Origin: an uncultured Clostridia bacterium
Lineage (GTDB): Bacteria > Bacillota > Clostridia > Christensenellales > CAG-138
DNA: 64,000 nucleotides
Assembly (NCBI GenBank): GCA_947168565.1
Contig: CAMVMM010000003.1
Location: 1-64,000, forward strand
Reading direction: 5' to 3'
Notes under the pieces: model-generated
The model's database searches: none
What the model was told of the DNA's origin: nothing
The model's input: the letters and a program-made list of their open reading frames with translations, nothing else
Position numbers and translations under genes: made by a program
Part shown: piece after piece, positions 8,471 through 16,893 of the stretch
Layout: each line of letters starts with the position of its first letter
Position numbering within the stretch: position 1 is the stretch's first letter

Positions 8471-9205
8471 ATGGAAGCATTCAGCTACGATCTTCATGTG
8501 CATTCGTGCCTGTCGCCCTGTGGGGACGACGATATGACGCCCTGCAATATAGCCGGCATGGCTTATTTGAACGGGCTGAAGATAGTTGCGCTGACCGACC
8601 ATAACTCCTGCAAAAACTGCCCCGCGTTTTTTGAGGCGTGCGCGGAGTACGGCATTACCCCCGTGCCCGGCATGGAGCTGACCACGGCGGAGGAGATCCA
8701 CATGGTTTCCCTGTTTGAGGATCTTGAAACCGCCATGCGCTTCGATGAGGCGCTTCAGCAGCACCGCATGCAGCTTAAAAACAAGATCGAGATCTTCGGC
8801 AATCAGTTCATCATGGGGCCGAAGGACGTTATTCTGGGGCAGGATCCGTGGTTTTTGCCCGGCGCCACCTCGCTCTCCATAGAGGAGGCGACCGCGATGG
8901 TGCGCTCCTTCGGGGGCATCTGCTATCCGGCGCATATAGACCGCGAATCAAACGGCCTGCTCGCCGTGCTCGGCACCTTTCCTCAGCTTCCCGTTTTCGG
9001 ACTGGCGGAGCTGCGCGAAAGAAAGAATATCGAGCTTGCGGAGGGCAGAAAGCTCGTGGTTTCAAGCGATGCGCACAGGCTTTGGGAGCTGAATCAGGCG
9101 GAGAATTTTCTTCACCTTAACGCCGCGCCCGATGCTTCGCCCGAGCTGGTCCGCTCCGCGCTCTTTGATGAGCTGAGGAGCTCCCAGAGCGAATGGCAAG
9201 GATAG
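8471..9205 (+). CDS. PHP-domain phosphoesterase
   Basis: 244 residues. The PHP metal-binding signature is clear: DLHVHSCLSPCG at the N-terminus, ALTDHNSC, GMELTTAEEIH, CYPAHIDR and SSDAHRL. PHP proteins are metal-dependent phosphoesterases acting on nucleotides, histidinol phosphate or phosphoproteins. In this locus it could remove a phosphate placed by one of the GHKL proteins, or degrade a signalling nucleotide; that is inference. I chose the ATG at 8471 because the PHP domain starts eight residues later; the longer frame from 8342 overlaps the DRTGG gene. Confidence 0.87.
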   Translation: MEAFSYDLHVHSCLSPCGDDDMTPCNIAGMAYLNGLKIVALTDHNSCKNCPAFFEACAEYGITPVPGMELTTAEEIHMVSLFEDLETAMRFDEALQQHRMQLKNKIEIFGNQFIMGPKDVILGQDPWFLPGATSLSIEEATAMVRSFGGICYPAHIDRESNGLLAVLGTFPQLPVFGLAELRERKNIELAEGRKLVVSSDAHRLWELNQAENFLHLNAAPDASPELVRSALFDELRSSQSEWQG

Positions 9206-9297
9206 CCGGCCGCGCAAAGCCGCAATAACGAAATAATAAAATAATCGAAATTACCAATAAAAGCACGGCGCAGACTGATTGCGGAAAGGAGGCATTA

Positions 9298-9858
9298 TTG
9301 AAGGAATTATCACTGAATATTCTTGATATAGCGCAAAACTCCATCACGGCGGAGGCGGATCTTGTTGAGATAACGCTCGATGAGACCGACACGGAGCTGA
9401 CCCTTTCCATTAAGGACAACGGCTTCGGCATGAGCCCCGAGTTTCTTGCCTCCGTTCACGATCCCTTCTCCACCACGCGCACAACGCGAAAGGTCGGGCT
9501 TGGAATACCGCTTTTGAAGCTCGCTGCGGAGCAGACGGGGGGCGGGATAGAGCTCACCTCCACGCAGCGCAGCGTCGATCCTGAAAACTGCGGCACCGAG
9601 ATCAGGGCGTTTTTCCATAAGGATCACCTTGATTTCACCCCCATAGGCGACGTGATCTCCACCGTTACCACGCTGCTTCAGGGCTTTCCGGAAGTGGACT
9701 ACGTGTTCATTCACAGAATGCGCGAAAACGGAGCCGAAAAAACCGTGGCGCTCGATACGCGCGATATGCGCACCATTCTGGGCGACGACGTGCCGCTGAA
9801 CGATCCCTCGGTGCTTTTATGGGTTAGGCAGATGCTTGAGGAGCAGTACGCACAATAG
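9298..9858 (+). CDS. GHKL ATPase-domain protein (histidine-kinase-like)
   Basis: 186 residues. Residues ~1-110 are a GHKL ATPase domain: NILDIAQNSI (N box), IKDNGFGMSP (G1), PFSTTRTTRKVGLGIPLLK (F and G2 boxes). No dimerisation/histidine domain precedes it. The C-terminal ~75 residues are an unrecognised alpha/beta segment that includes a DTRDMRTIL motif. It is the second such ATPase in the locus and more kinase-like than the one at 6207. Start is TTG at 9298, supported by AAAGGAGG six bases upstream. It may phosphorylate a partner in response to HydS. Confidence 0.83.
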   Translation: MKELSLNILDIAQNSITAEADLVEITLDETDTELTLSIKDNGFGMSPEFLASVHDPFSTTRTTRKVGLGIPLLKLAAEQTGGGIELTSTQRSVDPENCGTEIRAFFHKDHLDFTPIGDVISTVTTLLQGFPEVDYVFIHRMRENGAEKTVALDTRDMRTILGDDVPLNDPSVLLWVRQMLEEQYAQ

Positions 9859-9962
9859 CCGTGCAGGCGCTTTTCAGTCCGCTGCTGCCCAAAGAATCAT
9901 CACCATATTAAAATCAAAATTCAAATTTTTAAAAATATTAAACCGAAAGGAAAACGATCCGT

Positions 9963-10334
9963 ATGAAATCATTGGAAGAACTCGCAAAGATCCGTGAGAG
10001 AATGCAGAATAAGGTCATTCTCCGCGAGGGTCAGGCATCCACCCGCGTTGCAGTAGGCATGGCGACCTGCGGCATCGCAGCGGGCGCAAGGCCGGTTCTC
10101 AACGCCTTTGTTGAAGAAGTTGCAAAGCAGAACCTTGGCGACAAGGTCACCGTCAGCCAGACCGGCTGCATCGGCATGTGCCGCTTTGAGCCCATCGTTG
10201 AAGTGTTCGAGGGCGACAAGGAGCGCGTGACCTATGTTAAAGTCACCCCCGATATGGCGCGTGAGATCGTTGAAAAGCACCTCAAGGGCGGCAAGCCCAT
10301 TGCCGAGTACACCATCGGCGCTGCCCAGAAATAA
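9963..10334 (+). CDS. hndB: Thioredoxin-like [2Fe-2S] ferredoxin subunit
   Basis: A 123-residue ferredoxin of the HndB type. Cluster cysteines appear as ATCGIAAG and, about 37 residues on, TGCIGMC. In NADP-reducing and bifurcating hydrogenases this is a small accessory electron carrier encoded just before the flavin subunit, as here (19 bases to hydB). GAAAGGA precedes the ATG. The 100-base gap upstream is unusually AT-rich for the window, so a second promoter for the hndB-hydB-hydA part is possible, though I see no strong one. Confidence 0.88.
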   Translation: MKSLEELAKIRERMQNKVILREGQASTRVAVGMATCGIAAGARPVLNAFVEEVAKQNLGDKVTVSQTGCIGMCRFEPIVEVFEGDKERVTYVKVTPDMAREIVEKHLKGGKPIAEYTIGAAQK

Positions 10335-10353
10335 TTAAGGAGAGTTACAACTT

Positions 10354-12147
10354 ATGATTCGCTCACATGTTTTGATTTGCGGCGGTACCGGCTGCACCAG
10401 CGGCGGCAGCGTTGCCATTGGCGATAAGCTGCAGCAGGAACTCAACAGGCTCGGTCTTCAGGAGGAGATCAAGATCGTTCGCACCGGCTGCTTCGGTCTT
10501 TGCGCGCTCGGCCCGGTTATGATCGTTTATCCCGAGGGCACCTTCTACAGCCGCGTTAAGGTGGAGGACGTTGCCGACATCGCCGAGGAGCATCTGCTCA
10601 AGGGCCGTATCGTTGAGCGCCTTGTTTACAAAGAGAAGGAAGAGCTCGATATGAGCCAGGTTCCCGCTCTTGGCGAAACCAACTTCTACAAAACCCAGCT
10701 TCGCGTTGCTCTGCGCAACTGCGGCGTTATCGACCCCGAGAATATCGAGGAATACATCGCGATGGACGGCTATCAGGCGCTCGGCAAGGTGCTTACCGAG
10801 ATGACCCCCGCCGAGGTTATCGATGTTATGAAGGCCTCCGGTCTGCGCGGCCGCGGCGGCGCGGGCTTCCCCACCGGCATGAAGTGGCAGTTTGCGGCGG
10901 CGAATCAGGCCGATCAGAAATACGTCGTATGTAATGCGGACGAGGGCGACCCCGGCGCGTTCATGGACAGGTCCATCCTTGAGGGCGACCCCCATGCCGT
11001 GCTCGAGGCTATGGCCATCGCGGGCTACGCCATCGGCGCAACCAAGGGCTATATCTACGTTCGCGCGGAGTACCCCATCGCGGTTCACCGCCTCCAGATC
11101 GCCATCGACCAGGCCCGTGAGTACGGTCTGCTCGGAAACAATATCTTCGGCACCGATTTCTGCTTCGACTGCGAGATCCGTCTCGGCGCGGGCGCGTTCG
11201 TCTGCGGCGAGGAGACCGCGCTTCTTACCAGCATCGAGGGCAACCGCGGCGAGCCGCGCAATAAGCCCCCGTTCCCCGCAAACAAGGGTCTGTTCGGCAA
11301 GCCCACCATTATAAACAACGTTGAGACCCTGGCGAATATTCCCCAGATCTTCCTCAAGGGTGCGGATTGGTTCGCTTCCATGGGCACCGAGGACAGCAAG
11401 GGCACCAAGGTTTTCGCTCTTGGCGGCGCTATAAACAACACCGGTCTTGTGGAGATCCCGCTCGGCACCACCCTGCGCCACATCATCTATGATATCGGCG
11501 GCGGCATCCCGAACGGCAGGCAGTTCAAGGCGGTTCAGACCGGCGGCCCCTCCGGCGGCTGCATCCCCGCTTCCCTGCTCGATACCCCGATCGACTACGG
11601 CAATCTGACCCGCATAGGCGCCATGATGGGCTCCGGCGGTATGATCGTTACCGACGATTCCACCTGTATGGTAGACTTCGCGCGCTTCTTCCTTGATTTC
11701 ACCGTGGATGAGAGCTGCGGCAAGTGCACCCCCTGCCGTATCGGCACCAGGAGGCTGCTTGAGCTGCTGAACAAGATCACCGAGGGCAACGGCACCATCG
11801 AGGATCTGGATAAGCTCGAGGAGCTCTGCAACTACATCAAGGGCAATTCCCTCTGCGCGCTCGGTCAGACCGCGCCCAACCCCGTGCTCTCCACCCTCAA
11901 GTACTTCCGCGATGAGTACGAGGCGCACGTTGTTGAAAAGCGCTGCCCCGCAGGCGTATGTAAGAAACTTATGAACTACTACATCGTTCCCGAGAACTGC
12001 CGCGGCTGCACCGCCTGCGCGCGTAAGTGCCCCGTCGGCGCCATCTCCGGAACCGTGAAGGAGCCCCATACCATCGACACTTCCAAGTGCATCAAGTGCG
12101 GCGCCTGCATCGAGACCTGTAAGTTCAACGCCATCATCAAGAAATAA
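10354..12147 (+). CDS. hydB: NuoF-like flavin subunit of the hydrogenase
   Basis: 597 residues. Domain order: N-terminal thioredoxin-like [2Fe-2S] domain (CGGTGCTSGG, TGCFGLC), the NuoF FMN/NADH domain (RGRGGAGFPTGMKW, CNADEGDPGAF, GAGAFVCGEETAL), an SLBB region, the [4Fe-4S] motif ESCGKCTPCRIG, and two C-terminal ferredoxin motifs (CRGCTACARKCP, CIKCGACIETC). This is the full HydB/HndC architecture. The subunit carries FMN, exchanges electrons with NAD(P)H and is the bifurcation site in characterised homologues. GGAGAG precedes the ATG; hydA starts 11 bases after the stop. Confidence 0.95.
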   Translation: MIRSHVLICGGTGCTSGGSVAIGDKLQQELNRLGLQEEIKIVRTGCFGLCALGPVMIVYPEGTFYSRVKVEDVADIAEEHLLKGRIVERLVYKEKEELDMSQVPALGETNFYKTQLRVALRNCGVIDPENIEEYIAMDGYQALGKVLTEMTPAEVIDVMKASGLRGRGGAGFPTGMKWQFAAANQADQKYVVCNADEGDPGAFMDRSILEGDPHAVLEAMAIAGYAIGATKGYIYVRAEYPIAVHRLQIAIDQAREYGLLGNNIFGTDFCFDCEIRLGAGAFVCGEETALLTSIEGNRGEPRNKPPFPANKGLFGKPTIINNVETLANIPQIFLKGADWFASMGTEDSKGTKVFALGGAINNTGLVEIPLGTTLRHIIYDIGGGIPNGRQFKAVQTGGPSGGCIPASLLDTPIDYGNLTRIGAMMGSGGMIVTDDSTCMVDFARFFLDFTVDESCGKCTPCRIGTRRLLELLNKITEGNGTIEDLDKLEELCNYIKGNSLCALGQTAPNPVLSTLKYFRDEYEAHVVEKRCPAGVCKKLMNYYIVPENCRGCTACARKCPVGAISGTVKEPHTIDTSKCIKCGACIETCKFNAIIKK

Positions 12148-12158
12148 GGAGAACCGAT

Positions 12159-13907
12159 ATGGATATGATCAACATGAAGATAAACGGCATGGACGTTCAG
12201 GTTCCTGCGAACTACACCATTCTGCAGGCAGCCGAACAGGCCGGCATCCGCATTCCCACCCTTTGCTACCTCAAGGATGTAAACGCGATCGGCGCCTGCC
12301 GTCTCTGCGTTGTTGAGGTCAAGGGCGCAAGGAGCAACCCCGTTGCCTGCCTTCAGACCGTTGCGGAGGGCATGGAGGTTCAGACCAACACCGCCGCTAT
12401 CCGCGATTCCCGCAAAAAGACCCTTGAGCTTCTGCTCTCCAACCACAGGATGGACTGCCTCGGCTGCGCCCGCAGCACCAACTGCGAGCTTCAGACCCTT
12501 GCCCAGGAGTACGAGTGCGATAACCACAAGTACCAGTTCGGCGAGGAGCTCAAGCCCGATATCGACGATTCCGCCATCCATCTTATCCGCGACAACAGCA
12601 AGTGCATCCTCTGCCGCCGCTGCGTCGCCGTATGTAAGTTCAATCAGCACGCTTCCGTTATCGGCCCCAACCAGCGCGGCTTCAAAACCCATATCGCCAG
12701 CGCGTTTGAAATGGGTCTTGCGGAAACCAGCTGTGTAAACTGCGGTCAGTGCATCGCCGTTTGCCCCACCGGCGCCCTTCAGGAGAGGGACGACACCGCG
12801 AAGGTTTGGGCTGCGCTCAACGATCCCACCAAGCACGTGGTCGTTGGCCCCGCTCCCTCCGTGCGCGTTCAGCTCGGCGAGTGCTTCGGTATGCCCATCG
12901 GCACGAACGTTGAGGGCAAGATGATCGCCGCTCTCAAGAGGCTCGGCTTCGATAAGGTATTCGATGTGGACACCGCTGCCGACCTCACCATCATGGAGGA
13001 GGGCACCGAGTTCATCGGCAGGCTGACCAATGGCGGCAAGCTCCCCATGATCACCTCCTGCTCGCCCGGCTGGATCAAGTTCTGCGAGCATTACTATCCC
13101 GAGTTCACCGAGAACCTGTCCAGCTGCAAATCGCCCCAGGGCATGTTCGGCGCAATGGTGAAGAGCTACTATGCCGAGAAGGCGGGCATCGATCCCAAGG
13201 ATATCGTAACCGTTTCCATCATGCCCTGCACCGCGAAGAAGTTCGAGCTTTCCCGCGAGGAGATGCAGGATAAGAACGGCAACCGCGATATCGACGTTTC
13301 GCTCACCACCCGCGAGCTTGCTTCCATGATCAAGCGCGCCGGCATCCTGTTCGATAAGCTTCCCGATGAAACTGCGGATCCCGTGTTCGGCATCGCTTCC
13401 GGCGCGGGCCACATCTTCGGCGCTACCGGCGGCGTTATGGAGGCCGCTCTGCGCACCGTGGTTGAAAAGGTCACCGGCAAGCCCCTCGAAAAGGTTGAGT
13501 TCAACGAGGTTCGCGGCCTGAAGGACATCAAGGAAGCCGAGTACGACGTTGCGGGCACCAAGGTGCGCGTGGCCGTTACCAGCGGTCTTGAGAATGCCGC
13601 AAGGCTGCTCGATATGGTCAAGAACGGCGAGAGGGATTACCACTTCATCGAGGTCATGGCCTGCCCCGGCGGCTGCGTAAACGGCGGCGGTCAGCCCCAT
13701 CAGCCCGGCTATATCCGCAACACCATGGATCTGCGCGCCGTTCGCGCCGCGGGTCTGTACGGTGAGGACGAGGCGATGACCCTCCGCAAGAGCCATGAGA
13801 ACCCCGTTATGAAGGAGCTGTATGAGTACCTTGGCGAGCCCAACGGCCACAGGGCGCATGAGCTGCTCCACACCCACTATGTAAAGAGGGGTCTGTATAA
13901 CGACTGA
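12159..13907 (+). CDS. hydA: [FeFe] hydrogenase catalytic subunit
   Basis: 582 residues, M3-type. N-terminal [2Fe-2S] domain (GACRLCVVEV), a His-Cys3 [4Fe-4S] motif (HRMDCLGCARSTNC), two ferredoxin motifs (CILCRRCVAVC, CVNCGQCIAVC), then the H-cluster domain with TSCSPGW (Cys301), MPCTAKK (Cys357) and VMACPGGCVNGGGQ (Cys502, Cys506), ending in the small-subunit region. It reduces protons to H2 using electrons from hydB/hydC, probably NADH plus reduced ferredoxin. The second Cys of the usual TSCCP is Ser302, and Cys323 replaces the Ala of clostridial CpI; I believe both are common in HydABC-type enzymes. A strong terminator follows. Confidence 0.95.
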   Translation: MDMINMKINGMDVQVPANYTILQAAEQAGIRIPTLCYLKDVNAIGACRLCVVEVKGARSNPVACLQTVAEGMEVQTNTAAIRDSRKKTLELLLSNHRMDCLGCARSTNCELQTLAQEYECDNHKYQFGEELKPDIDDSAIHLIRDNSKCILCRRCVAVCKFNQHASVIGPNQRGFKTHIASAFEMGLAETSCVNCGQCIAVCPTGALQERDDTAKVWAALNDPTKHVVVGPAPSVRVQLGECFGMPIGTNVEGKMIAALKRLGFDKVFDVDTAADLTIMEEGTEFIGRLTNGGKLPMITSCSPGWIKFCEHYYPEFTENLSSCKSPQGMFGAMVKSYYAEKAGIDPKDIVTVSIMPCTAKKFELSREEMQDKNGNRDIDVSLTTRELASMIKRAGILFDKLPDETADPVFGIASGAGHIFGATGGVMEAALRTVVEKVTGKPLEKVEFNEVRGLKDIKEAEYDVAGTKVRVAVTSGLENAARLLDMVKNGERDYHFIEVMACPGGCVNGGGQPHQPGYIRNTMDLRAVRAAGLYGEDEAMTLRKSHENPVMKELYEYLGEPNGHRAHELLHTHYVKRGLYND

Positions 13908-13934
13908 TCATAATATCGGCGGCATCAGCCGCAT

Positions 13935-13965
13935 GGGGGCGCGTGGGAACGCGCTCCCTTTTTTT
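13935..13965 (+). terminator. Terminator of the hydrogenase operon
   Basis: GGGGGCGCGT pairs with ACGCGCTCCC (10 bp, loop GGGA) and is followed by seven T. It lies 27 bases after the hydA stop. Confidence 0.9.
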
Positions 13966-14006
13966 GCCCGCATTTGCCGCTTTTTGCTGTTTGCGTGTAT
14001 TTGCCG

Positions 14007-14035
14007 TTGAGCAAAGCGGAAGAATATGGTATAAT
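14007..14035 (+). promoter_or_regulatory. Sigma-A promoter for gpsA
   Basis: TTGAGC, 17-base spacer, TATAAT at 14030-14035, about 70 bases before the gpsA start. Confidence 0.7.
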
Positions 14036-14108
14036 GTACCCGTGCAAAGCCGCGCCGCCGGATGGAATCGTTTTTGGCGCGGCCATTAAATGCGCACGGA
14101 GGTTCGCT

Positions 14109-15116
14109 ATGAAGATAGCCGTTCTCGGCACGGGCACTTGGGGCACAGCCCTTGCGCGGATGCTTTCAAACACGGGGCATGAGGTTTTCGCCTGGTCGGC
14201 GCTGCCGCAGGAGATAGACCGGCTCAGCACGGAAAGGGAGCACGTGAATCTGCCCGGCGTTATTCTGCCGCAGGAGATAGTGTTCACAAAATCAATGCAG
14301 GAGGCCTGCCAAAATGCGGAGCTAATCGTGTTTTCGGTGCCTTCCGTATACACAAGAGCCACCGTTGCCGCCGCCGCGCCGTTCATTGAGCCGGAACAGG
14401 TGCTTATAAACGTTGCTAAGGGCATTGAGCCGAACTCCGATCTCACCATGACGCAGGTGATCCGTGACGAGCTTTCAAAGCATGGCGTGTATGAAAACAG
14501 CATCGTGGCGCTCTCCGGCCCCAGCCACGCGGAGGAGGTTTCAAGGGATCTGCCCACCACCATAGTTGCCGCCAGCTCCGATATGGCGGCCGCCGAAAAA
14601 ACGCAGGACGCCTTCACAAATGACTGCATGAGGGTGTATACCCATTTCGACGTGGAGGGGGTCGAGCTTTGCGGCGCGCTGAAGAATATCATGGCGCTTG
14701 CCTGCGGCATTTCCACCGGGCTCGGCTTTGGGGATAATACCCGCGCCGCGCTGATAACGCGCGGGCTTGCGGAAATAAAGCGCCTTGGCGTTCAGATGGG
14801 CTGCGCGGAATCCACCTTTGCGGGGCTTGCCGGCATGGGCGATCTTATCGTGACCGCCACGAGCGAGCACAGCCGAAACAACCGCTGCGGAATACTGCTT
14901 GGGCAGGGCCTGAGCGCACAGGACGCCATAAAGGAGGTTGGAATGGTGGTGGAGGGCATAAACGCCCTGCCCGCCGCTATGCAGCTAAAGGAAAAATTTC
15001 ATGTTGAAATGCCTATAACCGAGCGCGTGAACGACGTTGTGTTCAACGGCATGAATCCCAAGCAGGCCGTGATGTGGCTTATGACCAGGGATAAGCGCTC
15101 CGAGCTGGATAACTGA
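14109..15116 (+). CDS. gpsA: Glycerol-3-phosphate dehydrogenase [NAD(P)+]
   Basis: 335 residues, normal family length. The N-terminal Rossmann motif is VLGTGTWGTALA; NVAKGIEP and ALSGPSHAEEV are typical; LKNIMALACGISTG and the GMGDLIVTATS block form the catalytic C-terminal domain. It reduces dihydroxyacetone phosphate to sn-glycerol-3-phosphate for phospholipid synthesis. The ATG at 14109 has GGAGG ten bases upstream; the open frame from 13974 runs back over the promoter and is not the gene. Monocistronic, with promoter and terminator of its own. Confidence 0.96.
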   Translation: MKIAVLGTGTWGTALARMLSNTGHEVFAWSALPQEIDRLSTEREHVNLPGVILPQEIVFTKSMQEACQNAELIVFSVPSVYTRATVAAAAPFIEPEQVLINVAKGIEPNSDLTMTQVIRDELSKHGVYENSIVALSGPSHAEEVSRDLPTTIVAASSDMAAAEKTQDAFTNDCMRVYTHFDVEGVELCGALKNIMALACGISTGLGFGDNTRAALITRGLAEIKRLGVQMGCAESTFAGLAGMGDLIVTATSEHSRNNRCGILLGQGLSAQDAIKEVGMVVEGINALPAAMQLKEKFHVEMPITERVNDVVFNGMNPKQAVMWLMTRDKRSELDN

Positions 15117-15171
15117 TCCCCCGCGCAGGAGCGCAAAGCCGATTAAATAAACAACCGACAGATAAACACAA

Positions 15172-15206
15172 GCGCCGAATCGAGCCCCGCCCGATCGGCG
15201 TTTTTT
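15172..15206 (+). terminator. Terminator of gpsA
   Basis: CGCCGAATCG pairs with CGATCGGCG across a C-rich loop, followed by TTTTTT at 15201-15206. Confidence 0.75.
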
Positions 15207-15210
15207 CTTA

Positions 15211-15276
15211 TATTAAACCGCTATTAAACTGCTATTAAACCGCTATTATACCGCTGTTGAACTGCTATTGAACTGC
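15211..15276. repeat. Six tandem 11-bp repeats
   Basis: Six consecutive 11-base units of consensus TATTRAACYGC (the first is TATTAAACCGC) directly after the gpsA terminator. Later units diverge (TGTTGAACTGC, TATTGAACTGC). Not coding in a recognisable way. Confidence 0.9.
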
Positions 15277-15392
15277 GTGATCCATCCCTTGCGTTCGATT
15301 TTTGACGCTTTTGCATTAAAAAGGGCTGTTTGGGGAAAGTATAATAGATGAAATGCAGCGCCGAAAGTATTAGCTGCGGAAAGGAGCGCGGA

Positions 15393-16292
15393 ATGCCGAC
15401 GCTTTTTATCAGAACCCTGCTGATCTATTCGCTGATGTTCGCGGTGCTGCGGCTCATGGGCAAGCGCCAGATAAGCGAGATGCAGCCCTTCGATTTTGCG
15501 GTCACGCTGCTGATCGCAAACCTTGCCTCCATACCCATGAGCGAGCCCGCTGTGCCGCTTTTTTACGGAATGGTGCCGATAATCGGGCTTTTCATAGTGC
15601 AGAGGCTGATGTCCTACGCGTCGCTCAAAAGCGTGCGGGTAAGACGGCTTGTATGCGGAAATCCGCTTATAATAATTGAAAAGGGCGTGGTGAATGAGAG
15701 CGTGATGCGCTCCGCGAATTACAGCCTTTCCGATCTTACGGAGCAGCTTCGGCTGAAGGACGCCTTTTCGGTTTCGCAGGTGGAGTATGCCATATTGGAA
15801 ACGAACGGCAGCCTGAGCGTGCTGAAAAAAAGCCCGCAGCAGGGGGCCGATGATTCCGAAAAAGGGAGTGAGAGCGCGGGGGCGGATGGCGCGAACGAAG
15901 CGCAAAGCCTGCAAAGAGCGGGCGGCTCAAACGGTTCGGGCGGATCAAACGGTTCGGGCGGCTCCGGCGGCCGTCCTGCGCTGATGCTGGTGGCGGACGG
16001 AAAAATCGACCCCGCTGCGCTTGAGAGAGCGGAGTTGAGCCGCAGCGGATTGGCTGCGCTCTTGAAAAGCTGCGGCGTGCGGGCGGAGGATTGCCTTTTT
16101 GCGCTTTTAAACGATGACGGCACGCTGCATATTCAGCGCAAGGCGGGGAAAAACGGCTGCTCGGAGGCGGCGGTCTACGATTTGAACGCGGTAAAGCGGC
16201 GCGCGGGCCTGATTGGGCTGAGCGTGGGAAGCGGCAGGGATGGGCAGAGCGGAAAACGCGGGAAAGGACGGGGTGAAGCGGAATGGAAATAA
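15393..16292 (+). CDS. DUF421 (YetF-like) membrane protein
   Basis: 299 residues. The N-terminal ~85 residues hold three membrane segments, with the family motif RLMGKRQISEMQPFDF between the first two. The cytoplasmic DUF421 domain follows, but it is split by an acidic then Gly/Ser-rich low-complexity insert at about 150-190 (repeats of GGSNGS). In Bacillus such proteins (YetF, YdfS) are membrane proteins of unclear role, several linked to spores. ATG 15393 is supported by AAGGAG; a frame from 15348 is longer but unsupported. It overlaps the next gene by 10 bases. Confidence 0.88.
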   Translation: MPTLFIRTLLIYSLMFAVLRLMGKRQISEMQPFDFAVTLLIANLASIPMSEPAVPLFYGMVPIIGLFIVQRLMSYASLKSVRVRRLVCGNPLIIIEKGVVNESVMRSANYSLSDLTEQLRLKDAFSVSQVEYAILETNGSLSVLKKSPQQGADDSEKGSESAGADGANEAQSLQRAGGSNGSGGSNGSGGSGGRPALMLVADGKIDPAALERAELSRSGLAALLKSCGVRAEDCLFALLNDDGTLHIQRKAGKNGCSEAAVYDLNAVKRRAGLIGLSVGSGRDGQSGKRGKGRGEAEWK

Positions 16293-16729
16293 CCGGATTC
16301 AGCGGCAGAACGGACGCCTTCACGCGGAAAATGCTGCAAAAGCAGGGCGCGGCAAGCAGCGCGGCGCTGATGATCTCGGTGCTTGCGCTTGCGGGGATCT
16401 TTCTTTTTTCAACGCTGAGCATCTGTTCACTTGAAAATAAGCTCGAGCCGCTGCTGACCGAGGCGGCTTCGGCGGCGCACGAGGGGGATTATGAGCGCGT
16501 GTGCCTGCTTGCCGAAAGGGTGGATAAGATCCTGCGCGAGCATGAGATCTATATGAAGATCTGCGCCAGCCACAGGGATATTACGGATATTCTTCGCTGC
16601 TCGGGCGAGCTGCTTGCTCTCGGCGCGGACGGCGAAAGGGACGATTACATAGAATCGCTTGCGGGCATCGGGGCGCTTATCCGTATGCTGAAGGAAAACA
16701 ACGCGATAACGCTTGGAAACATTCTGTGA
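16283..16729 (+). CDS. DUF4363-type membrane-anchored protein
   Basis: 148 residues. One membrane segment at ~27-48 is followed by an extracytoplasmic helical domain with the pattern of DUF4363 (an EGDYERVCLLAERVDKI-like helix, then the GIGALIRMLKENN end). Genes of this family regularly sit directly after DUF421 genes in Clostridia, as here with a 10-base overlap, so the two products probably work together at the membrane. Function unknown. Confidence 0.8.
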   Translation: MEITGFSGRTDAFTRKMLQKQGAASSAALMISVLALAGIFLFSTLSICSLENKLEPLLTEAASAAHEGDYERVCLLAERVDKILREHEIYMKICASHRDITDILRCSGELLALGADGERDDYIESLAGIGALIRMLKENNAITLGNIL

Positions 16730-16893
16730 GAGCAAACAATATATTGAAAAACTTTTCAAAAAACAAGCGAAACGAAGCAGGGAAATTCAATTTTGTGTCG
16801 AATAATAGATAACGAGAATGAAGCTGCCGCCGGTTTTTCAGCGAATCGGCGGCATTCGCTCCCATTTCCCTTTGTAAAAGCGTGGTGAGAGGC

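Noticed and set aside
10363-13877. Long minus-strand open frames (568 and 632 residues) opposite hydB and hydA
   Set aside because: They mirror strongly biased C-ending codons of the real genes, have no ribosome sites, and no recognisable domains; the plus-strand proteins are unmistakable.
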